Shown here in pieces: positions 22,706 to 33,009 of a stretch of DNA of 64,000 nt. The position numbers and the translations under genes are program-made. Within the stretch, counting starts at the first letter, position 1. Each line of letters begins with the position of its first letter. The DNA is taken from contig OW028584.1 of NCBI GenBank assembly GCA_932294295.1, positions 35,597,969 through 35,661,968 of the forward strand, in the 5' to 3' direction. This DNA comes from Alitta virens. Taxonomy: Eukaryota > Annelida > Polychaeta > Phyllodocida > Nereididae. The notes beneath the pieces are model-generated. The model worked only from the letters and a program-made list of their open reading frames with translations. It had not been told where the DNA came from and did not search any database.

Positions 22706-23910
22706 CCTGGTAAGTAGATTAATGAATACAAAGTAATAACACTGATATTCTACTATGTTGCTACATTCAATTACAAGCACTCAATAATTGATTAATCATT
22801 TCATATTTTTTGGCAAGTAGAAGCCAATTTTTTTCCATTTTATTGATCATTGTAAAATTTATGAAATATTGAAAATTGCATACTATTTTGGTTTGGGCTA
22901 TTGTATGGTCAAGCAGCATAAGATGTCCAGCTCTAGTTTTATGTCCAGCTCTAGTTCTAGTTATTGATTTACCGTTCCTCTGACTGTGGTCAATCAACAA
23001 TAATGACCAACAGGAAATCACAGCCAAATTATTTGCGATTACGGCCCTCTAGTTAATTCTTAATTTGCAGTTATTAACTATCAAATTGCTGTTAAACTCG
23101 ATATATATATATATATATATATATATCTTTTTTTTTTTTTAATTATCTTTTTTTTTAATCAGGCACACCCATAATCGGCCACTCTATATTAGAAATAATA
23201 TTGTGTAGTTCTTGAAGTGCTTCCTAATCTAAAGACACGCTTCACTGAATACCTGGTCACGGTTGATTGGGTCCATTCAAAATCCTGTGGATCTTAATAA
23301 ACAAATCAAAATAGCTCTATAACAAGGTTCTTTCTTTTGCTGAAAGCCCAATTTAATACACTGAAGTGTCCGCAAAATGTCAACTGGAAAATACTGACAA
23401 ACAAAATCATGCTCTGAACAAGGTGAGTTACCTACAATTTTAAGATATAATTTGGTAAATGAATGAATTTACGACATTGTTGTTACCGTACTTAATGAAT
23501 ACGAGTTATGTAACATACACAAATATTTCACAACAATTATATTCTGACCACAACCATAAACCAAATCCTCACGATTCTCACTAAAGTTAAAAACTACCAT
23601 TATACAGTGTACAGTCGGATGGTTATGATGCACAATTATGACAAAATCTCCTATTATAATTACAAGAGCCCCATGATATGAAATAGTTCATTACTAATCA
23701 ACTAAAGTGGTTGTGTGCTGATGGTAGAGTTCAAAATTATGTCAAAATAAATTATTGTGAATAATTTGAGGCCATGAATCCCATTTGCAGTTTTCTGATT
23801 TACAGACCTCTACTAAACCATTTTAGCATATACAGGACACCTAAAAAAGAACGTTTAGCTATCAAGAACTATGTAGTTATTACGACCTGAACAGCAAAAT
23901 TTCTAGATAG
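22705..23910. other. Gene-free stretch with AT microsatellite and possible 5' UTR exon
   Basis: Contains (AT)n at 23100-23126 and poly-T at 23129-23140. AACAAG|GTGAGT at 23416-23427 is a good donor and could end a non-coding first exon of the four-transmembrane gene that starts coding at 24540. Confidence 0.35.
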
Positions 23911-23912
23911 CA

Positions 23913-24165
23913 GCTGAGTGGCCTAATGGTTAGGCATCCGCCAATTCCATATAGGTCAGCTCTGCTGAAGTTCCGGGGTTTGATCCCCAGCCTAGGCACA
24001 CTTCACAAGGTAAATCCCAGCTGGATATCGATTGCATGAGAAGTTAAATTATTGTGCCTCGCACTCAAGTGTCTATGCTGAGGCAAGTAAACGACCCCAC
24101 TCATGGGGTAAATATGTAACATGGTGTGGCCCAGCACCATTGAGACATAGACATATATAGTATGG
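23913..24165 (+). mobile_element. tRNA-derived SINE, family B, full copy
   Basis: The head AGCTGAGTGGCCTAATGGTT (A box) and GGGTTTGATCCCCAGC (B box) are tRNA-like. The body contains GTGTCTATGCTGAGGCAAGT and ends near ATTGAGACATAGACATA. The tail is shared with 18262-18465. Confidence 0.65.
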
Positions 24166-24269
24166 GCTAGTGGTATAAGGTATAATCAGAGAGAAATGTT
24201 TTCATGGGCAGCCCTCTATTTGTTACAGTGAGCATTAGAAACAGAAGGTCAATAGTTCATTCCACATCT

Positions 24270-24425
24270 AACAGGTGGTGGGTGTGTGGATTAGGGTTTT
24301 ACGTCCTGTATTTCTGGACCCAAAGGGCTAGTAAGGACAGGCAGGGGCTATGGCAATGAGATGATGGATGAAACAGCCATCCAACTTAGGCTCGGCCGGG
24401 CATTGGACCAGCTGGGACCATCCCG
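24270..24425 (-). mobile_element. SINE family A, copy 2 (partial)
   Basis: Body TTTTACGTCCTGTATTTCTG...GGCAATGAGATGATGGATGA as in the 17970 copy. The tRNA-like head is degraded after CTCGGCCGGGCATTGG. Confidence 0.6.
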
Positions 24426-24539
24426 CACATCTAACAGTCAATTGTTGCTAAAAATGTATAATCTGGTAAATCACAGCTGTGCAAATGAGGGGTGTGACCA
24501 GTAACTTACAAGTTTATTATTTTATTTCACAGATCAACC

Positions 24540-26467
24540 ATGAGACCTCCAGAAGAATACCAGCTGGCCATCCGATGTCTGTCTGTCCTGGGCCTATTTC
24601 TCGGAGCTATTAGCATTGTCTGTGGGGTTCTGACATTGTCATATGCCCAGGCTAATTTGGTCTGGCCTCTCAACTCTGGGGCTCCTATATGGACTGGCAT
24701 TATAGTGAGTTATTTATTAACAATTGAATATATCATTGATTCAACTATCTGTAAACTTTATGGCTATTGGTGTATATTGTATTTCTTGATTACACGCTGG
24801 GTCTACAATACATCTAGACAGACAAACTGCCTATTGGCGCGGTTGCAAATGATAGTAATGTTTTGGACAACAATAAAACTACAATAAAGGTCAGGTTTTT
24901 TTAGAAACTGGGAAAAGGGTCCCCTCTTGAAAAGCAACCCCACCTTGTATTAAAAAAATACAGTGAGTTATTGGTAGGTGATTGGTTAGTGGCCCTGACC
25001 AGTTCCCCATCGAGATGACCGTAGATCAAACACTCAAAAGTCCAGGGTCTCCTCATGGCCAGGGTGGTAACACTGTGGGTGAAGACCTTCAATCCCAGTA
25101 GACAACACAAGGCTCAGCGCAATGCACATCCTATAAGTTATGCCTGTCTGGCCGTCCCATCTAGCAGACGTGAATGACCTTAATTACCAGTTAACGAGTT
25201 GTTAAATATAGTAACTCACTTGAAGGCATTCCCATCAGACTTAATATTTTCTGTGTGCATTGTTTACAGTGACTATGCAGGTACAATTAAAAGTCACAAT
25301 TCTAATATTGAAGCACAATTATTATCTTCTACAGGTTGTTGTAGCAGGAATCTTAGGCTGCACATCAAGTGTCAGTGACGATCCAAGCCGCAGAAATACC
25401 ACTTTTTTGTGTCAGGTAAGTAGCTAAAACTATTGTTGTAGGTTAAATCCAGTGGCGCCAATTTGCAATTTTTCTTAGAAGGGGAATGAAACCCCTCACA
25501 GCTACAAAATCGTAAACTTTTACATTAAAATATGAAGAAAATATGAATTTGTAGGATGGATGTCCCCTCAATGCCTACTAGAATTTGTGCCCATGGTTAA
25601 ATCAAACATAGATCTGGGTACTAATCAGAGAAGTACCTCACAAATGTGGGATTTGCCATGGATCCTGGAATAGGACATAGATAGGTGCGAAATTACTGGC
25701 CTCATAGCTAAAGCCCCCTTCACACATAGCCGGATCAGACGCCGGAGCATCACGGAGTATCACTCCGGCATACTCCGAGTAATACCGTGTAGACCTCGTG
25801 TTTATTTCCGGCATTGTCCGGGGCGATCCGGGACCACCGTGGGCCTCCGGGGGAAAAATTAAACATGTTCAATTTTTCATGCCAGGGGTCCCGGAAAAAT
25901 TTAATCCGTGTTGATTTGTGTTGCTCCTTGTTGACACCGTATTGCCATCGTGTACACACCGCCAAACATTTTCTTTTTTGTTGACATTTTCAGCGCTTTG
26001 TTCCCAGACCACCCCGGAGTGAAAGAAATTTTACTCCGGGACACTCCGGCGTCTGATCCGGCTATGTGTGAAGGGGGCTTAAGGCTGTATGGTGTCACTG
26101 GACATTGTAGCCGATAATCTTGTGCCAACTTTCCCTATAATTCCCAATAAAATAAAGCATATACCACATCTTATGTAATATGGTTTTTTTTAAATTTCAG
26201 ATTGACAGCTTTCTTGTGTTCACTGTTCTATCACTTGTGGTTGCTGCCCTGGACCTTGCACATGCCCTCGCCATCTTGGGAGAATGCGCAGCAGAAATCA
26301 ACACAGTGGCCACCTGGTGTATTAGCAACTACGAAGAAAACCTCATCATGGCTGCCATCAACCTCGTTCTGGCTGTTGTCATGACAACCATAAGCATTGG
26401 ATGTCTAATACTCTATGGTCTTCTTCGAAGAGATCTGAATTTCCCTCGACACGGATGGGGAAGTTGA
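24540..26467 (+). CDS. Four-transmembrane protein, MS4A/TMEM-like topology (three exons)
   Basis: Coding exons 24540-24704, 25335-25415 and 26201-26467, all in phase 0 with donors GTGAGT and GTAAGT, give 170 residues. The acceptor TTTCACAG at 24531 precedes the ATG by 7 bp, so at least one 5' UTR exon exists. Hydrophobic segments lie at about 10-34, 53-68, 84-110 and 131-158. A short loop SDDPSRRNTTFLCQ follows TM2 and a longer Cys-containing loop (ECAAEI...WCISNYEEN) lies between TM3 and TM4. The topology and length fit the CD20-like/MS4A class, but no signature motif proves it. A Harbinger MITE occupies intron 2. AATAAA near 26779 is the likely poly(A) signal. Confidence 0.75.
24948..25215 (-). 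repeat. Dispersed repeat, inverted partner of 15895-16120
   Basis: The reverse complement reads GACAGGCATAACTTATAGGA...CCATGAGGAGACCC and aligns with the copy at 15.9 kb. It lies in intron 1 of the four-transmembrane gene. Confidence 0.5.
25712..26079. mobile_element. Harbinger-type MITE with perfect TAA duplication
   Basis: AGCCCCCTTCACACATAGCC at the left is repeated inverted at the right, the TIR continuing to CGGATCAGACGCCGGAG (37 bp). The exact TAA target duplication is at 25709-25711 and 26080-26082. The termini match those of the transposase-bearing element at 9116 (AGCCCC...TC.CACATAGCCGG). The 368-bp interior is GC-rich and non-coding. It lies in intron 2 of the four-transmembrane gene, about 120 bp before the exon 3 acceptor. 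Confidence 0.85.
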
Positions 26468-26825
26468 TCAATAATTATGCAATCGACATTAAAAATGTGC
26501 AGCCATTTAATAGTGCTTTATGTGGCGATATGATATTATTAGAATCAAAACAATTATAGGTACGGAAATGTTTGCTGGTCAAAATTTTCCAGAATTAATG
26601 CAACAATGGATTACAATATTCATGTAAAGCATGATGTAACAATTCTTCTTTATTTAACCTTTTATGCAGCAAATAACAATTTTGTATTCAATAATTTAAA
26701 GGTAATATATTTGGATGTTACTTCTATGCTATTTTCTATGCATTCAAGCATATTTTTATACTAATTTTTTGTTCGAAAAATAAAAATATTAAATTTGTTT
26801 GAAGTAATTCATTCTAGACCCTGCG

Positions 26826-29800
26826 TTATACAGACACTAATGCTTCCTGGAATTCACGACCTATTGAATCCTCCTTGATCACCGTGAAAAATATCAACGG
26901 ATGATCTGTCGTCCTCAGATACTCCTGCGTAATTCAATGAAAGACAAAATTATCTCCTAGATGATATGATAACTGTTGAACATTATGGACAAAAAAACTA
27001 ACATGTATGCGTCACAAAATATAGCACAACAAAGGCAACAAAACAAATCACCATCCATTTTACTCACATGGCCAAATTCCACAGCCAACCGCCTGTCGTC
27101 TAATGAAGCCTTCTTCCCAATCCAAACAAAGCATTGATCACCTTTGTCAAAGATGCACACATTGTGGTGCTTGAAGTCTGGGAGACTGATGTTGCCTTCT
27201 TTGTGAATGGAAAACAGCAGGTCATCTTCCCTCACTTTGGGCCTGAATTATAAGAAGAGAATCAGAATGAAAGAAATGTCGTTACCTGCCATACAAACAA
27301 GGCAATATTACAGGAAAGTAATGGGAATATTCCACATACTTTACGGTATTAGGCCTATTACATGGTATTAAATGACAAGATACATCAGTAAAGCAGAATG
27401 TTAGCAATATAATGTTACCAAATGACATTCTGGTAACAAAACCTGATCTTGATATTACTTCAAATGTACAGTGTATGTGTGTATCGAAGGGATACCGGAA
27501 AATTTATATTCCTCAACTTGTTGCAACCATACCTGGCTGGGTTCACCTTGGTATGAGCTATTCAAAAATGTACTTCAACTACCGGATACCCCTTGACAAA
27601 TAACATAAGACTATCATATACTATCGCCAATATCTGAAATGTTGGCCTAACAAGCTCAAAGTACAAACGTGATCAATCTGGGCTGGGGACGCTGCAGCTT
27701 GGATGTATTCATAGATATACGACTCTGGGCTTCGTCATCCGAATCCACTCCGTTTTCAGAAAAGTCCATGTTGTCTTTCAAGTAAGCATGGAAAGTGTGC
27801 TAAAAGAAAAGTACAAAAACTCTGATGAAATCTCCTAGCATTCTAGCATGAGGTGGGTGGATTAGGGCTTTATGTCCTGTATTTCTGCACCTGATGGGTT
27901 AATAAGGACAGGCAGGGACCATGGCAATGAGACGATGGATGAAACAGCCATTCAACTTAGGTTCGACCAGGAAGTGAACACAGGTAGTTTTAATCCCATG
28001 CGTTACCTAGAGCTGTCTCGCATACTCATAATTTTATTTAATCTAAGGTTCTAAAACCCCGATTAGTATATATCAGATTCCACGGGGAGGAAGAAAAATC
28101 TCCAACTAAAAACTTACATTGTGACTAGTTTTTTCCTGGACTTGCTCAATATCAATGTCCCCACCTCGACTTCTCTTTATGGCTTGTATATACTTCATTG
28201 CCTGAAGAGAAAGACATTCCATAGTTGAGCGCAACACAATAGCCACACTGCTATTTTTTTTCAGTTATATATATATATGTATATATATAAATATATTTAA
28301 AAACAACAATAGAAAGTTAAAAAATGTAAAAATCTATAAAATCAACAAGTACAAAACTGACTCGATGAGTTAAAATCTCATCTGAATTAAAATAGTTTAA
28401 AGTATTAAAACCATCTCTGGCATCTATCAGCTGATCAGTTCTGATCAGTTCTTTTATCATATCACAAGTATTTATCCCAGCTATATGCCACTTACACACC
28501 CTCCTACTCCACTATCATAACACCATAGCCATGATGCACAATTTCAGCTCAATCTCTATATATACTTCCTATCAAAAGCAATCCAATGTGAGCGGAAACT
28601 CTTTACATCAATTTGGCTACATGATTTGCTGGCTCAGCAGGTGAGTTGTTACACAATCCTTAGCGAATTCCGACTTCCATGGCCACTGTCAATAGTATTT
28701 ATGATAAGGCCACCTTATAGCCTAAGGAAATTAGGATATCTTGATAATGACATACAATTACTAGTGCAACTAATTGATTAACCATGATTCCAATGGGTTT
28801 TGACCTTTCCAATGCTTCTACTAATTGAACAAAAGAGCAGTGCCCCTGTAGCCAAGTACTAGTGGGTGAGACCCATTGAGTATCACGGTCAGGCCATTGG
28901 TTATGGTGGGTGGATTAGAGCTTTATGTCCTGTATTACCTGATGGGCTAATTAGGACAGGCAGGGACCATGGCAATGAGATGATGGATGAATTAATCCGG
29001 GACCCAGTGGTTGGAAGCCCTGCGCTCTTCCACTGAGCTAGGCCCCCACCCCTGGTCAGGTCATTGAGTATTATTGTTGTTTTGCTGTATCTCCAATATC
29101 CACCGAAGGTTGTGACCAACCCTAGTCAACAGGTTGACAACCACATCACCCTGTGAGCTGGACTTGAATAACCTGCCCTACTGAAGAGGCCACAGGGGAC
29201 TGGATTCTCCACCATCAAGTGTGGCGACTGTACAACGCATCTAATAATTGGACCAAAAAGCATTTACCCTAGTCAAGTGCTATTTGCTGGGATCGTATAT
29301 CTTTAGTACTAATAACACTATTATTATTTGAAATTAGATTACTTTAATTCAAACAAATTACTGTCTCTTACATTTTTCCTGTCCAGTTCATCAGCATGAG
29401 GGCCATTCCACTGGATGATACTTTTGCCCAAATCAAGGAAGAAGATATTTTCATTATTCAGGCTCTTCTTGTGAGCAGACACCTGCAAAGTAATAGGTGC
29501 CAATTAAATATGTTGTGGGTCCATCACTATAATCAAGACAGAGAGAAAGAGACCATTAGGTGCACTGTATTTTCAAGTGGAAGTGATTTTCAACAAAGTG
29601 GGATTTGACCCCAATGCATAGACCAGTGCCAACAGCCACCTTTATTTGGTTTAGGCAATATCCTTGCTAGGCCCCAAATACGACTCATTTAAAGTAATAT
29701 CCACATTTGCAATTGCACTTATAACTTCACTCTTTGCTATTGTTAATATGAGTTTGAAACTGATAGTTGCTTTGAAAGGTTAACTGGTTTGTTGATTGAC

Positions 29801-30690
29801 TAAAATATCATTGAATATTGACGAACATCTCACCTCTTTCAACACAAAATTATTCCTTCTCCTGTCGGGGCGATACAAGCGAAGTAACTGCGCAGGGCGG
29901 CTCTTATTTGGACTGTTGAAGTAACTGTCACGACTAGAACCTCTCCATATTCTGCAAAGACCATTGGTAAGAAATTTAGGATTAAGACAAAACAATTAAA
30001 GTAAGGCGTCAAGCGAAAAATAGCTTAATATCTACATGAAGGCGAAGGATGGTTTGATAAGTACACCCAACAAGATGGCAGGTCAAAGATGCATCTCAAA
30101 AACCGTTCAGGGAGGGAGGTTCAAACCAATAGTCCCTGATTATATTACCCACAAGGCCAGTGCACATTATTTATCAGCAATCAGGTAAAAAATAACAGTA
30201 ACATGGTAACATCAGGACAACTTTCTGCAGAAAAGCGCGCAGTAAATGTAATAGGGTTTTGTCTGCCATGCTCAACAAGGTCGGCCGACATTACAATTCA
30301 CACCCCCGTTGGTCTGTTCCAGCTTGAGCCTTGCTCAACTCCTTGGGGAGTATGCACACAATGTGCAGCCATTACAGCGCTACTTTGATCAAGCACTCTA
30401 CAATTGCCATCACTGCCTGTAGCCAAGTACCCATTTGCACCTGGGTGGAATGAAGCAGAGGTTCAAGGAGGAGGATCTGCTCAGTTCCCCCATGCCATGG
30501 CTGCATGGATTTGAACTTATAACCATGGATGCGTGTGTAAGTTTAACACCTTTTCCACTGGACCGTTTTATACAGGGATATGGGGGGCCACCCAGGATAA
30601 AGTCAAATAGTTATATAGTATACACTAATCTAATATAGAAATATAATATCAAAGATGCAAAAATTGTATACCTCTTAACCTGGCCAGGAC
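26826..30690 (-). CDS. Gelsolin-domain protein, C-terminal exon block (two gelsolin repeats)
   Basis: Exons (minus): 30690-30672 (19-bp microexon), 29951-29834, 29482-29372, 28201-28118, 27800-27669, 27242-27068 and 26924-26826 with stop. The first repeat reads QLLRLYRPDRRRNNFVLKEV..ENIFFLDLGKSIIQWNG...DRKNAMKYIQ. The second reads DDLLFSIHKEGN...NVCIFDKGDQCFVWIGKKAS...RLAVEFGHEYLRTTDHP, matching the gelsolin/villin core (Asp-rich loop, WIGK, final YL.T..HP). Such repeats bind actin and calcium. Phases agree except at exon 27800-27669, which needs one base less to stay in frame (AAA at 27780-27782). Its N-terminal part is probably the 37556-39469 block; one linking exon was not found. Confidence 0.75.
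27852..27990 (-). mobile_element. SINE family A, copy 3 (partial)
   Basis: GGATTAGGGCTTTATGTCCT ... GGCAATGAGACGATGGATGA matches the family body. The tRNA-like head is truncated near 27990. It lies in an intron of the gelsolin-domain gene. Confidence 0.6.
28903..29052 (-). mobile_element. SINE family A, copy 4
   Basis: The body starts GTGGGTGGATTAGAGCTTTA. The A-box remnant CTAGCTCAGTGGAAGAGCGC is on the minus strand near 29026-29045, but the B box is missing (internal deletion). It is intronic in the gelsolin-domain gene. Confidence 0.6.
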
Positions 30691-30903
30691 CTACAAAATG
30701 ATTATCAGTGTTACATAAAATTACATTATTATATGCCTAGTGGCATGAAGGTCATTAAATTAATAATCCGTTAAAGGCAGGAACACAAATAGCCATTTGG
30801 GGTGAAAAGGCATGACCACTAGCCGTAGATAACAGGTCGTTCGATCAAATTTCTCAGCAATTACAGGGTGAACAGACAGAATCGACCCCTCTTACAGGTT
30901 ACA

Positions 30904-31070
30904 GGTGGGTGACACGGGCTTTACGTCCTATATTTTTGCAACAGATAAGACTGATCAGGACAGGCAGATGCCAAGGCAATGAGGCAAATGATGCAGCAAC
31001 CGTCCGTGGATTTGAACCCAGGACCTAGTGGTTGGCAGCCCAGTGCTACCACTGAGCTTAACCCCTGCTA
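30904..31070 (-). mobile_element. SINE family A, copy 5
   Basis: Body (GGGCTTTACGTCCTATATTT) and a degraded head with GAACCCAGGACC at 31013-31024 and GCTCAGTGGTAGCAC on the minus strand. Confidence 0.6.
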
Positions 31071-31228
31071 CTGACCCCTCTTATAAATTCTGCTCAGTAC
31101 GCTTGCTAAGTATTTCCTTTAGTGACAACTCAAGATTGCAAACTGAGAATTTGTGGTCCACAAAAAGTCCTCATGTGACTGACCTTCAGCTGGGAAGTCA
31201 AGTCAAGAAGAACTAGATAAGATGTATA

Positions 31229-31440
31229 CAGTGCCCGACGTCGAAGTTGTGGCCGACACCGGAGTTGTGGACTTCAATGGTGACGTCCTGGGGCCGATCC
31301 AAACATTCCGAATGAACAGGGTGATAGATATCGCTATTATTCTAAATCTTTCTCTGTCAAAATGTTCTGAATCCGCCTCTGGACGTCACTATTGAAGTCC
31401 ACAACTCCGGTGTCGGCCACAACTTCGACGTCGGGCACTG
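31229..31440. mobile_element. TA-flanked palindromic MITE (mariner-like)
   Basis: The left arm CAGTGCCCGACGTCGAAGTT... and the right arm are reverse complements over about 60 bp with one or two mismatches, flanked by TA at 31227-31228 and 31441-31442. The element is 212 bp. TIR plus TA duplication suggests Tc1/mariner mobilisation. The arms contain several ACGTC motifs. Confidence 0.75.
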
Positions 31441-31462
31441 TACATGTTCGACGTCCGTACCA

Positions 31463-31840
31463 TTTGACATTATGAAAGCGAACGTTCGTCGCTAACCACA
31501 ACGACAGGAGCGCATAACTTCGTCAAAAGTTGATCAATCTTCACAAATTATACATTAAATGAAAGCCAGAACGTCAGAGAATGCATGTCTGAAGAGAAAC
31601 GGTAATTAGAGGTGTATTTACCCTGGAAATATTGCGAGGAACAAGAGTTACGATGTTCGTTGACATTTGACAGTTTGACATTATCAAAGCGAACCCTCGC
31701 TACCCACGACAACCGGAGTGCATAACTTTGTCAAAAGTTTATCAATCTTGACAAATTATACATTGAATGAAAGGCAGAACGTCATAGAATTCACTTCTGA
31801 ACAGAAACTGCAAAATTCTACTGAAAACATACCTTTAACT
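31463..31840. repeat. Tandem duplication of a 200-bp unit
   Basis: TTTGACATTAT.AAAGCGAAC..TCG..ACC...GGAG.GCATAACTT.GTCAAAAGTT.ATCAATCTT recurs at about 31466 and 31675 with roughly 85 percent identity. Each unit ends in (T)CTGAA.AGAAAC. It lies directly right of the palindromic MITE. Confidence 0.6.
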
Positions 31841-31859
31841 TGCCTGACAACACCAACAT

Positions 31860-32990
31860 GAGCTATGACCTACAAAGCCGTGTCGACGTGTCACTGCACA
31901 TGCATTAAAGTAAGGAAAGAGGCCCCCAGTGAGTTTTCAAAATTGAACGACCAATCAACGCTAAGACACTGCAAGAATTCCCTGCCGGGGCCTCTAGCTC
32001 GAACATGCACGAAGCCATACAACAAACTTCAGTCATTTCCGTTGGAGTTTGCCATCTTTTTCATCTGAGAGGCACAGCGTGAAAAATGCATCTTTTCACT
32101 GGCGATTTGCACCAACTTCTACTGGACAAAATGCTACCAAAAAGTATACAGCTCTGAAGCAAGTCGTCAACTGCCTGCTGTCAAAACGCTAAGTCTGTAG
32201 AGTCATTTTTGTGGCGTGAATCGCGGCACATTGTTTCGTGCCCATTGACTTAACATACGTTTTCAAATTTGCCGCCGACCTAGTTATAAAAGCGGATACA
32301 ACGTCTCGTCGCACTGGCTTCCGAAGACCGATGCATACAAAGTTGGCAGCTAGTGCCAAGGAGGACATTCAAAACCAGAACAAGCCTTCAATTTCTGCTT
32401 TTTCTCACCTCTTTAATTAGCCCCCTTTCTTAGGACTCATAAATTTTAGATGACAGTCACAGGACATAATATTGTGACCTTTTCAGTATTTCATTATTTC
32501 ATATTTAATAACAATAACAACAATACAATAACAAAGAATCAACTGAAGCGTTCAATGAGAAGCATGCAAGCATTTGATGAGGACCTTTTACATAATTAGC
32601 TAAGACCCTCATGACACATTTTAAAAAGCTGAAATTTATTGACAGTTATCACCAACATAGCCAGCTATGATACAGAGTAAAAAAAGATAATTACATATAT
32701 ATATTATAATCTTAACGATCATAAAAGTACTTTGAGCCAATGAAACATGAATGAATAAACAATAACAAACGCGATGCAATAGTGTATTTGCCCAATCACA
32801 ACAATGTACATTTTACAAGGTGAGTCTTAATTCAAAGTTATATTTTTCAAGTTCATCTTTTTGAAGTTGTTTAGACGCGGTGGTTTAGGCTTACACAAGG
32901 CAGTAACCTTGACAAGTGCACCAAGATAAATGCAATAATACAAAAAAAGAGGCCACTAGAATATTAAACCTCCAATATTGTGATCAAACA
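31860..32990. other. Non-coding stretch left of the Kelch gene's 3' side
   Basis: No exon is supported. GC content rises at 31900-32380 with small unsupported frames. TTTATT at 32635-32640 (AATAAA, minus) could serve the BTB-Kelch transcript. Confidence 0.4.
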
Positions 32991-33009
32991 AATACGCTAT
33001 TAAATCAAA

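Noticed and set aside
31833..31859. First coding exon of the gelsolin C-terminal block (ATGTTGGTGTTGTCAGGC)
   Set aside because: It ends in phase 0, whereas the 19-bp microexon needs a preceding phase-1 exon.
31865..32420. Short plus-strand frames as genes
   Set aside because: 60-67 codons, no splice sites, no family resemblance.
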